In this document: piece by piece, positions 1 to 6,625 of the stretch
Layout of the letters: each line of letters opens with the position of its first letter
How positions within the stretch are numbered: the first letter of the stretch is position 1
Assembly: GCF_016863295.1 (NCBI RefSeq)
Contig: NZ_BOOP01000044.1
Coordinates: 1-64,000, forward strand
Origin: Planotetraspora phitsanulokensis
GTDB lineage: Bacteria; Actinomycetota; Actinomycetes; Streptosporangiales; Streptosporangiaceae
Length of the DNA stretch: 64,000 bases
Reading direction: 5' to 3'
Translations under genes and position numbers: made by a program
Notes under the pieces: model-generated
What the model was told of the DNA's origin: nothing
What the model saw: the letters and a program-made list of their open reading frames with translations, nothing else
Databases searched by the model: none

Positions 1-145
1 CTGCTCCAGGGCGGACAGGCCGGGATTCGGCCGCGCACGGCCTGAGGTGTCAGGCGGTCACGCCGACCGGCCGCGGACTTCGCGCGGCCGGGTCCGCGTC
101 AGTGGGACTGCTCGACGCCGGATGTGGGCCCGGGACCGCCCCGGC

Positions 146-1144
146 TCACGTGATCCCGAACGTCACCCGGTAGTTGCAGCGGCCCTTGCACGGCATCGTG
201 GCGGAGTCGTCGAAGGCGTACGAATACGCGTACGGCGCGGCCTTCTTGAACACCTGGGTGTAGTCCGTGGGCCACTTCGAGGGGATGCAGTTCTCCCGCC
301 CGGCCCACTTGCCGCGGCAGCAGTACGTGTCGCCGCCGAAGGCCGTGCACGGGTTCTTGCAGGCCACCATCTGGCCGCCGACCTGGAGTTGCATCTTGCC
401 CGGGCAACTTACGGCCTTGGTGCAGACGCCCTTGTAACAGCCGGAGGGGCTGACCGGGTCCTTGGTGCCGCCTCCCGAGATGTTGATGTACATCGGCAGG
501 TTGTAGCCGTCGACCATGCTGACGTCGTAGAAGTCCATTCCGCCCCAGGCCGCCAGGGAGAACTCGCCGAGCGTGGTGGGGGATCCCGTGCTGCCGACGC
601 ACTGGAAGACGCCCCCGCAGTCGCCGGTCTTGCAGTGCCCCCGCCCGGACGAGTCGAAGGAGCAGCCGGTGCGGCCCCAGAAGCGTCCACCCCATTTGTT
701 CGGGACCTGTACCGAGACGGTCTGGCCCGGGCGGAGCACCCAGCCGGTCGCCGAAAGCGGGTACTCGTCGCTCTTGTTGGAGGCGAGCCAGACCGTCTGG
801 TCCAGCTTGTTGACGAACGTGAACAGGCGCTTGCCCGCCGCGGCCTTCGCGGTGGTGCCGGACGGCGGGGTCTTCTTCGCCGGGGCGGAGCGCGAGGCCG
901 ACGGCCGGGGTGAGCCGCTCGGTTTGTGGCCGGGACGGGCGGTGCGCGACGGAGAGGCCGAAGGGTTCGCGGCCCCGTCCGCCGGTGCGGACGACCGGCC
1001 GGCCGCCGAGGCGGTCGTGGCGCTCCCGCGTGGGGAGGAGGGCCAGACCAGGACCACCACCGCCGCCGCCACCACCGCCAGGACCAGGGCGTACGGCTGC
1101 CACGCCCGGCCCGGCGCCCGTCTCCTCCTCGTCGTCATGGTCAC
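146..1144 (-). CDS. Secreted or membrane-anchored thaumatin-like protein
   Basis: 332 residues. A basic N-terminus (four Arg at 6-9) precedes a hydrophobic helix at about 17-34, then a Ser/Ala/Pro-rich linker to about 104, then a thaumatin domain to the end. The family signature is plain: RFWGRTGC at 154-161 followed by C171, TGDC at 173-176 and GG. The block with GEFSL and DFYDVSMVDGYN, which lines the acidic cleft of plant thaumatin-like proteins, is also present, and the domain has about 14 cysteines. Plant members bind beta-1,3-glucan, and some are antifungal or hydrolytic. Here the domain would lie outside the cell, tethered or released. It is divergent from a sigma factor carrying a beta-1,3-glucanase-type domain, which suggests a shared role against or around fungal walls (inference). 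The start ATG follows a GAGAGAAGGG ribosome site. The fold is confident; the activity is not. Confidence 0.88.
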   Translation of the reverse strand: MTMTTRRRRAPGRAWQPYALVLAVVAAAVVVLVWPSSPRGSATTASAAGRSSAPADGAANPSASPSRTARPGHKPSGSPRPSASRSAPAKKTPPSGTTAKAAAGKRLFTFVNKLDQTVWLASNKSDEYPLSATGWVLRPGQTVSVQVPNKWGGRFWGRTGCSFDSSGRGHCKTGDCGGVFQCVGSTGSPTTLGEFSLAAWGGMDFYDVSMVDGYNLPMYINISGGGTKDPVSPSGCYKGVCTKAVSCPGKMQLQVGGQMVACKNPCTAFGGDTYCCRGKWAGRENCIPSKWPTDYTQVFKKAAPYAYSYAFDDSATMPCKGRCNYRVTFGIT

Positions 1145-1236
1145 GCGCCCTTCTCTCCATGCCCGCCGATGAGGCCGGGAGCGCCCACGCCTCTGAACAG
1201 GAGACGGGAGGCGAGGAGCCCGACAACGGAAACCGG

Positions 1237-1263
1237 CGAACGAAGGCGGCGATTTTCGTTATC
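1237..1263. promoter_or_regulatory. Palindromic ECF-type promoter candidate between thaumatin and sigma genes
   Basis: On the plus strand GAAC (ending 1241) is followed after 15 bp by CGTT (1257-1260). On the minus strand the same bases read ATAAC, 15 bp, CGTTCG. AAC and CGTT are the usual -35 and -10 cores of ECF promoters, so one element could drive both divergent genes. The spacer is one base shorter than the common 16-17. Distances to the start codons are about 110 and 95 bases. No experimental support. Confidence 0.4.
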
Positions 1264-1293
1264 CGCCGCCCGCCCGCCGGTCTCCTGTATAGA

Positions 1294-1321
1294 GACAATG
1301 TCCTGGCTGTAGTGGATTGTC
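1294..1321. promoter_or_regulatory. Inverted repeat upstream of the sigma-factor gene
   Basis: GACAAT (1294-1299) and ATTGTC (1316-1321) form 6-bp arms separated by 16 bp, about 50-80 bases before the sigma-factor start. The area is AT-richer than its surroundings (TGTATAGAGACAATG). It may be an operator or part of a promoter; no regulator is assigned. Confidence 0.25.
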
Positions 1322-1373
1322 CCGGCCCGACACCCACGGGCGGCCCGGGGACGACGACTGAGAGCGGAGTGCG

Positions 1374-3290
1374 ATGCCCGGAACCGGCAGGGGCGGACCC
1401 GACGCGGCGATGGTGGAGGCCGCGCGCGACGGAGACCAGCGGGCACTCGACGCCCTGGTCGCCGACTCCCTTCCGCTCGTCTACAACATCGTCGGCCGCG
1501 CGCTCAACGGGCACAACGACGTCGACGACGTCGTCCAGGAGACCCTGCTGCGGGTCGTCCGGGGGCTGCCCACGCTGCGTGACCCGGAGGCGTTCCGGTC
1601 ATGGCTGGTGGCCATCGCCGTACGGCAGGTGCGCGACCGCGAACAGGACCGGTCGGCCACGCAGAAGCGCCGGGCCGACCTCGACACGGCGGAGGAGATG
1701 CCGGATCCGGCCTCGGACTTCGCGGCCCTCACCATCCTCAGGCTCGGCCTCACCGACCAGCGCCGCGAGGTCGCCGAGGCGACCCGATGGCTGGACGCCG
1801 ACGACCGGGGACTGCTCGCCCTGTGGTGGCTGGAGGAGACCGGCGAACTGCGGCGCACCGACCTCGCCGGGGCCCTCGGCCTGTCCGGCCGTCACGCGGC
1901 CGTCCGCGTGCAGCGCATGAAAGAGCAGATGCAGCTCGCCCGGACCATCGTGCGGGCGCTCGGCTCCGCCGCCCGGTGCGCCGAACTGCTCTCCATGACG
2001 TGGAACTGGGACGGCAAGCCCAGCCCGCTCTGGCGCAAGCGCTTCGCCCGGCACGTGCGCGGCTGCGCCGACTGCGGGCGAAGCGGCCAGGGCATGCTGC
2101 CCATCGACCGCCTGCTCGCGGGCATTCCGCTGGTGCCGGTCCCCGCCGGCTTCGTCCTGCAGCACTTCCAGTCCATCCCCCCTGCCGCCTCCGAGGCGGC
2201 CGCGCACGCCGCTTCGCACCTTCCCCCTGGGCGGAGCGGCGTGCACCGGGCGGCCCACGCCGTCCGGGATCGGCCGCGCGGTGTCTTGTCCGTGTTGTCG
2301 CGCGGTCCCGTCGCGGGCACGGCCGCCGCCGGGGTGGCCGCGGTCGTCGTGGTGGGCGTCCTGGTGGCCGCCAACCGCCCGCCGCAGGTGCCGTCGGCCC
2401 AGGGCGTGGCGCCCCAGGCTGCCTCGACGGCGCTCCCGCCGAAGCCGTCGCCCTCGGCGTCCGTCAAGGCCTCGCGCAAGCCGTCCCCCACGCCCAGCAA
2501 GAAGGCCAAGCCCAAGGTGACCAAGCCGGCTCCGCCCCCTCCGGTCGTCGTGGCGAAGTCCGCGAAGAAGGGCGTGGGCGTGTGGGGCATGCCCGGCGTC
2601 AGCGCGTCTCTCAAGAAATCGGGCGCGAGCTGGTACTACACCTGGGCCACGACCCGCGACGGGATCACGACCCCCTCGTCGGCCGCGTTCGTGCCGATGA
2701 TCTGGGGAGCCGACAGCGTCACCAGCCAGAACCTCGCCAAGGCCAAGGCCGCCGGGCCGTACCTGCTGGGGTTCAACGAGCCCGACATGGGCGGGCAGGC
2801 GAACATGACGCCGGAGAAGGCGCTGTCGCTCTGGCCGAAGCTCATGTCGGCGGGCAAGGTGCTCGGCAGCCCCGCCGTGGCGTACGGCGGGGACCGCGCG
2901 GGCGGCTGGCTCGACAAGTTCATGTCGGGGGCGAAGGCGAAGGGTTACCGCGTCGACTTCATCACGCTGCACTGGTACGGCGGGGACTTCAACACCGCGA
3001 ACGCCACCAACCAGCTCAGGTCCTACATCCAGGCCGTGTACAAGCGCTACCACAAGCCGATCTGGCTGACCGAGTTCGCGCTCATCGACTTCTCGAACGG
3101 CACCCGCTTCCCGACGGACTCGCAGCAGGCGGCCTTCGTCACCTCGTCGACCAAGATGCTGGCCGGCCTGCCGTACGTGCAGCGCTACGCGTGGTTCGGC
3201 CTTCCGGCCGACAAGAAGCCCGGCACCGGGCTGTTCACGACCACGGGCGCGGCCACGCCGGCCGGCCGCGCGTTCCAGGCGGCCCGCTGA
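1374..3290 (+). CDS. ECF sigma factor fused to ZAS-like anti-sigma motif, membrane helix and outer GH128-like glycosidase domain
   Basis: 638 residues in four parts. Residues about 11-95 are sigma-70 region 2 (DDVVQETLLRVVRGL, FRSWLVAIAVRQVRDRE); about 120-200 is a helical region in the position of region 4. Residues 200-243 hold H227-x3-C231-x2-C234, the zinc-binding anti-sigma motif, after a conserved-looking Trp-rich stretch. A helix at about 312-333 (AAGVAAVVVVGVLVAANRP) and a Pro/Lys/Ser linker lead to a glycoside hydrolase domain (about 399-638) of the GH128/Asl1 type, with candidate catalytic glutamates E469 (GFNEPD) and E567 (WLTEF). GH128 enzymes act on beta-1,3-glucan. The topology puts the sigma part inside and the glycosidase outside. 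ECF groups with C-terminal membrane and carbohydrate-active extensions are known in actinobacteria. Release of the sigma part by proteolysis on ligand binding is inference. Confidence 0.85.
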   Translation: MPGTGRGGPDAAMVEAARDGDQRALDALVADSLPLVYNIVGRALNGHNDVDDVVQETLLRVVRGLPTLRDPEAFRSWLVAIAVRQVRDREQDRSATQKRRADLDTAEEMPDPASDFAALTILRLGLTDQRREVAEATRWLDADDRGLLALWWLEETGELRRTDLAGALGLSGRHAAVRVQRMKEQMQLARTIVRALGSAARCAELLSMTWNWDGKPSPLWRKRFARHVRGCADCGRSGQGMLPIDRLLAGIPLVPVPAGFVLQHFQSIPPAASEAAAHAASHLPPGRSGVHRAAHAVRDRPRGVLSVLSRGPVAGTAAAGVAAVVVVGVLVAANRPPQVPSAQGVAPQAASTALPPKPSPSASVKASRKPSPTPSKKAKPKVTKPAPPPPVVVAKSAKKGVGVWGMPGVSASLKKSGASWYYTWATTRDGITTPSSAAFVPMIWGADSVTSQNLAKAKAAGPYLLGFNEPDMGGQANMTPEKALSLWPKLMSAGKVLGSPAVAYGGDRAGGWLDKFMSGAKAKGYRVDFITLHWYGGDFNTANATNQLRSYIQAVYKRYHKPIWLTEFALIDFSNGTRFPTDSQQAAFVTSSTKMLAGLPYVQRYAWFGLPADKKPGTGLFTTTGAATPAGRAFQAAR

Positions 3291-3310
3291 CGTCGCCGCC
3301 CCGAGAGCAG

Positions 3311-3348
3311 GCGTGACCCGGATTCCGACCGAGGTTTCCGGGTCACGC
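3311..3348. terminator. Hairpin terminator between convergent genes
   Basis: Perfect 12-bp stem: GCGTGACCCGGA (3311-3322) pairs with TCCGGGTCACGC (3337-3348), loop 14. It lies just after the sigma-fusion stop and before the convergent VOC gene, so it probably acts in both directions. No U-tract, as is common in high-GC actinobacteria. Confidence 0.7.
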
Positions 3349-3400
3349 CGAGGGGTCCGCTCCGGCACGAAATCGTCCGGCCCGGCCCTCTCCGGTGCGG

Positions 3401-3829
3401 TCAGGCGAAGTCTTCGGGAACGAACGCCTTCGGCTCGACGAGGACCAGCCAGTTGCCCGTGTTGTCGCGCATGACGGCCTCGACGCCGTACGGCCTGTCG
3501 GACGGCTCCTGGAGGAACGTCACCCCCTTGGCGCTGAGCTCCTCGTAGGTCTTGCGGCAGTCGTCAACGGTCAGGCCGACGGCGTGCATCTGTCCCTTGC
3601 CGAGCTCTCCCCGGATGAAGTCGGCGGCCTCCGGGTCGAGGGGAGGGCCGGGGAGCATCAGCGTGACCTCGAGCTCGGGCTGGTTGGGGTGCCCGATGGT
3701 GACCCAGCGGAAGCCCTCGCCCATGGTGATGTCGGTGCGGGGCTCGAAGCCGAGGTTGTCGACATAGAAGTCGCGCGTCTCGTCCTGGTCGAGGCAGTAG
3801 ATCGTGATGAGTGAGATGTTCGTGACCAT
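3401..3829 (-). CDS. VOC-family (glyoxalase/dioxygenase-fold) protein
   Basis: 142 residues from the ATG at 3829 (MVTNISLITIYCLDQDETRD). It shows the vicinal-oxygen-chelate pattern: an N-terminal beta-alpha-beta unit with FYVDNLGFEPRTD, a central FRWVTIG strand, and a second half ending in DNTGNWLVLVEP, typical of small VOC proteins related to bleomycin-resistance and glyoxalase I folds. The substrate cannot be told. It lies 39 bp downstream of an AraC-family gene on the same strand, an arrangement often seen for VOC proteins co-transcribed with their regulator. No clear Shine-Dalgarno; an upstream in-frame start would add nine residues. Confidence 0.8.
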   Translation of the reverse strand: MVTNISLITIYCLDQDETRDFYVDNLGFEPRTDITMGEGFRWVTIGHPNQPELEVTLMLPGPPLDPEAADFIRGELGKGQMHAVGLTVDDCRKTYEELSAKGVTFLQEPSDRPYGVEAVMRDNTGNWLVLVEPKAFVPEDFA

Positions 3830-3868
3830 GTGCTCAACGTAAGGGCCGCAGGTCACCGGGGGCTTCTC

Positions 3869-4339
3869 TCAAATTGCACGATCCGGCCCGTCGTCGTGGG
3901 AGCCCGCCGTGCCGCGGAGATCCATGGGGCCGCGCATGAACAGGAAACACCCGGGGATGCGCGCCCCGCCCCTGGCCGCCCACCGGTCGCGGTACGCAGT
4001 GGGGCTCTCCCCGACGAGCAGGCTGAACCGCGAGGAGAACGAGCCGAGGCTGGCGAAACCCACCATCATGCACACCTCGGTCACCGTGAGGTTGGCCGAG
4101 CGCAGCAGGTCCTGGGCCCGCTCGATGCGGCGGCGGGTGAGATAGCGGATCGGCGTCTCGCCGTAGGCGGCCTCGAAACAGCGGACCAGATGGAACTTCG
4201 ACATCCCCGCCACCCGGGCGAGCTCGTCGAGGTCGAGGGGCGCCTGGTAGTGCCGGTCCATGTGGTCGCGCGCCCGGCGAAGGTGCGGCAGCAGGTCCGT
4301 GCCCGGTTTCCCGTTCCTGGGCCTGCTCGAGCGTGTCAC
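3869..4339 (-). CDS. AraC-family transcriptional regulator (short, DNA-binding domain only)
   Basis: About 156 residues, nearly all an AraC/XylS double helix-turn-helix: MDRHYQAPLDLDELARVAGM with FHLVRCFEAAYGETPIRYL, then RRRIERAQDLL and VCMMVGFASLGSFSSRFSLL. There is no separate N-terminal sensor domain; the C-terminal tail of about 30 residues (GCFLFMRGPMDL) is unassigned. The GTG at 4339 is chosen because a TACGCT box lies 7 nt upstream, the leaderless pattern seen at other genes here; GTG 4345 is the alternative. It precedes the VOC gene and probably controls it. The neighbouring tatA is divergent. Confidence 0.85.
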   Translation of the reverse strand: MTRSSRPRNGKPGTDLLPHLRRARDHMDRHYQAPLDLDELARVAGMSKFHLVRCFEAAYGETPIRYLTRRRIERAQDLLRSANLTVTEVCMMVGFASLGSFSSRFSLLVGESPTAYRDRWAARGGARIPGCFLFMRGPMDLRGTAGSHDDGPDRAI

Positions 4340-4346
4340 GTTCACG

Positions 4347-4352
4347 AGCGTA
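4347..4352 (-). promoter_or_regulatory. -10 box (TACGCT) for a leaderless AraC-family mRNA
   Basis: TACGCT on the minus strand, 7 nt before GTG 4339. No convincing -35. Confidence 0.35.
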
Positions 4353-4496
4353 TGCGACCCCGGCGGGGCGTCCTGCCGTCCTGAGTGCGGGGGCCCTTGT
4401 CCGTCACCCCGGTGCCACACGCGGGGCCGTCCGTCCCACCGAGGGTAACCGGTCGTATGGTTGGAGTTCCGGCTGTCTCGGGAAGGGAAAGGGGTC

Positions 4497-4868
4497 GTGG
4501 GAGAGCTCTCCGTCTGGCACTGGTTGATCGTCGCCCTCGTGTTCGTGATGTTGTTCGGCGCCAAGAGGCTCCCCGACACCGCCCGATCGCTCGGCCAGGC
4601 CCTGCGCGTGTTCAAGCAGGAGACGAGCCGGATGAGGGACGACCACGACACGGAGGACCCGGCCGAGACACGCCAGACGCCGTCCACGCCCCTGGACGCG
4701 CCGAGCCTGGACGCGCCGAGCCTGGACACGGCGAGCCCGGTCACGGCGAGCCTGGACGCGGCGGGTCCTGACGCGGCGCACCAAGATCCACGACTCGGGT
4801 ACGGCGCTTCCGATCCGTCGTCGTCCGCCGAACGGGCGACCCGGCCGCGGCCGGGAGACGCCGGCTGA
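4497..4868 (+). CDS. tatA: Orphan Sec-independent translocase subunit TatA
   Basis: 123 residues from GTG 4497, which follows a strong purine run (GGGAAGGGAAAGGGG). The N-terminus is TatA-like: MGELSVWHWLIVAL helix, the FGAKRLPD hinge, then an amphipathic helix (ARSLGQALRVFKQE). TatA forms the pore-like part of the twin-arginine pathway for folded proteins. The tail after about residue 45 is unusual, Asp/Ala/Ser/Pro-rich with imperfect repeats of LDAPS/LDTAS (DNA about 4690-4775). No tatB or tatC is nearby, so this is probably a second TatA copy. A TATGGT box about 36 nt upstream may be the promoter. Confidence 0.85.
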   Translation: MGELSVWHWLIVALVFVMLFGAKRLPDTARSLGQALRVFKQETSRMRDDHDTEDPAETRQTPSTPLDAPSLDAPSLDTASPVTASLDAAGPDAAHQDPRLGYGASDPSSSAERATRPRPGDAG

Positions 4869-5176
4869 CGACACCCCCTCGGCGTCCCTCCCGGCAGCCC
4901 TCCCGATGGCCCCTCCCTGCGGCCCGGTAACGACATCTTCACCTGCGTGTTCCCGGCCTGTGCGCAGGCCCTGATCCGCCTGCCCGGTGTCGGCGCAGGT
5001 CGGCGGTGACCACCTCCGGGTCGTCGGCGATCCCCCACGAATCGGACCCGGCGACATAAGCAAACCCTGATATTTCAGGATCTGTCAGATTTCGCGACCT
5101 TCCGTCTGTCGAGCGGCTTCGTCCGTGACCAGGAACCCCCCTCCTGGCCGGAGCCGCGGGCAGAAAGGCCAGGCTC
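4869..5176. other. Intergenic region upstream of the secreted nuclease
   Basis: 308 bases without a supported gene. The right end becomes AT-richer and holds the small palindrome CCTGA-TATT-TCAGG (5066-5079) followed by CTGTCAGAT, probably promoter or operator sequence for the nuclease. Overlapping reading frames on the minus strand look like high-GC shadows. Confidence 0.4.
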
Positions 5177-5809
5177 GTGAAACGAGTCTTCGCCGGCATC
5201 ACCGCCGTCCTGTCCCTCATCGTCCTGAGCATCACCCTCACCGCGGGGCCCGCGAGCGCCACCCCGCCCAACATCCCGTCCGCCAGTACGGCCGCCACCC
5301 GGCTGGCCACGCTCACCGTCGCCGCCGAGTCCCACCAGTCGACCTACAACCGGGACCTGTTCCCGCACTGGATCACCGTGTCCGGGGCCTGCAACACCCG
5401 CGAGCAGGTGCTCAAGCGCGACGGCACCGGTGTGGTGACCGACTCCAGCTGCGCGGCCACCTCCGGCACCTGGTACAGCCCGTACGACGGCGCCACCTGG
5501 CACGCCGCGTCAGACGTGGACATCGACCACATGGTCCCGCTGGCCGAGGCGTGGCGCTCGGGCGCCTGGGCGTGGACCACCGCGCAGCGCCAGACCTACG
5601 CCAACGACCTGGGCGGTCCCGAGCTGTGGGCCGTCACCGACAACGTCAACCAGGCGAAGGGCGACCAGGACCCCACCACGTGGAAGCCCTCGCGCACCGC
5701 GTTCTGGTGCACCTACGCGCGCGCCTGGATCCAGGTGAAGTACTTCTACCACCTGAGCGTGCAGAGCAGTGAGAAGACCGCGCTGACCACCATGCTCGGC
5801 TCCTGCTGA
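5177..5809 (+). CDS. Secreted HNH-family nuclease (DUF1524-like)
   Basis: 210 residues. A clear Sec signal peptide (MKRVFAGITAV, then a Leu/Ile/Val core) ends in GPASA at 28. The mature part has the HNH core of secreted actinobacterial nucleases: VDIDHMVPLAEAW with the general-base histidine, then LWAVTDNVNQAKGDQDPTTW supplying the Asn and later metal-site residues. Such enzymes degrade extracellular DNA or RNA. Four or more cysteines (C-terminal GSC included) suggest disulfides. GTG start with an AAAGG ribosome site 9 nt upstream. It is followed by a hairpin terminator and stands alone. Role in nutrition or competition is inference. Confidence 0.87.
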   Translation: MKRVFAGITAVLSLIVLSITLTAGPASATPPNIPSASTAATRLATLTVAAESHQSTYNRDLFPHWITVSGACNTREQVLKRDGTGVVTDSSCAATSGTWYSPYDGATWHAASDVDIDHMVPLAEAWRSGAWAWTTAQRQTYANDLGGPELWAVTDNVNQAKGDQDPTTWKPSRTAFWCTYARAWIQVKYFYHLSVQSSEKTALTTMLGSC

Positions 5810-5824
5810 TCCTCCGGCCACGGT

Positions 5825-5857
5825 TCGTACGGCTCTCGCACCACGGGGGCCGTACGA
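5825..5857 (+). terminator. Hairpin terminator after the HNH nuclease
   Basis: 9-bp perfect stem TCGTACGGC (5825-5833) / GCCGTACGA (5849-5857), loop 15, starting 15 bases after the stop codon. Confidence 0.6.
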
Positions 5858-6030
5858 GCTCCGGAAGGCCTCCGGCGGACGAGACCCGCCGTCCGGTGCC
5901 CCGAGAAATTGTGATTTATGACGTCGAAATTGCCGGTCATATCGCCGAAGAACCGGTCCGTCCATGTTTGGGCCGGTCCTTACCAACGTGCCGGTAGCGT
6001 AGCTGCTGTTGCGAGAAAGGGGGCCTCGCG

Positions 6031-6480
6031 ATGTCGGAGGCCAGTGACGTCGTTCACCGCCTGGTCGCCGCGATCAATGATCATGATCTCGACGCGGTGT
6101 TGCGCTGCTACAGCTCCACGGCCGCCGCTGTGGGGCCGCAGGGTGTGGCGGACGGCCCCGAGGAGATCGGCTTCTATCACTCGCACATCTGGGAGGGCTT
6201 TCCCGATCTCCGCCTCATCGTCTGGGAGATGGCCCAGTTCGGTGACCTGGTGATGCTCGAGGCGACGGTCACGGGAACGAACACGGGATACTTCATCCTC
6301 CCGGGAGGCGACGTGGCCGACCGGACCGGGAAGGGGATCAGCGTCCGATATTGCTGGGTCTTCACCGTCGAGGCCGCCGAGATCGTCGCGCAGCGCGTGT
6401 ATTACGACCAACTGGAGATGTACGCCCAGCTCGGCGCGCGTCTCGTTCTGGACGAACCGCCCCCGCAGGGCGCCGTGTGA
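6031..6480 (+). CDS. SnoaL-like / NTF2-fold protein
   Basis: 149 residues, all one cone-shaped alpha+beta barrel domain of the SnoaL-like polyketide cyclase/ester cyclase superfamily: VVHRLVAAINDHDLDAVLRCY at the start, GFYHSHIWEGFPDLRLIVWEM in the middle, VMLEATVTGTNTG, and a closing YYDQLEMYAQLG. Family members include hydroxy-polyketide cyclases and many uncharacterised proteins; no polyketide genes are nearby, so no reaction is assigned. A TAGCGT box (5995-6000) and an AAAGGGGG ribosome site precede the ATG. Single-gene unit. Confidence 0.75.
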   Translation: MSEASDVVHRLVAAINDHDLDAVLRCYSSTAAAVGPQGVADGPEEIGFYHSHIWEGFPDLRLIVWEMAQFGDLVMLEATVTGTNTGYFILPGGDVADRTGKGISVRYCWVFTVEAAEIVAQRVYYDQLEMYAQLGARLVLDEPPPQGAV

Positions 6481-6613
6481 CCTCCTCCACGATCCCCGAA
6501 CGACCTCCCCGTCCCCGCCGGATCCGACGACTCACACCCCATGCGCCGCGTGACGGATGCCTCCGGTGTGACATCACCGGACGAAAGTGACGATAGGGCC
6601 GGGGGGGTCGCAG

Positions 6614-6619
6614 TAGCAT
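6614..6619 (+). promoter_or_regulatory. -10 box (TAGCAT) for a leaderless mRNA
   Basis: TAGCAT ends 6 nt before the ATG at 6626, and no Shine-Dalgarno is present. Confidence 0.4.
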
Positions 6620-6625
6620 CGGCCG

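Noticed and set aside
1-145. Gene fragment at the left edge
   Set aside because: No frame with recognisable protein similarity; probably the 3' flank of the thaumatin gene.
4939-5316. 125-codon minus-strand frame upstream of the nuclease
   Set aside because: It covers the nuclease signal peptide and promoter region; no domain and no ribosome site.
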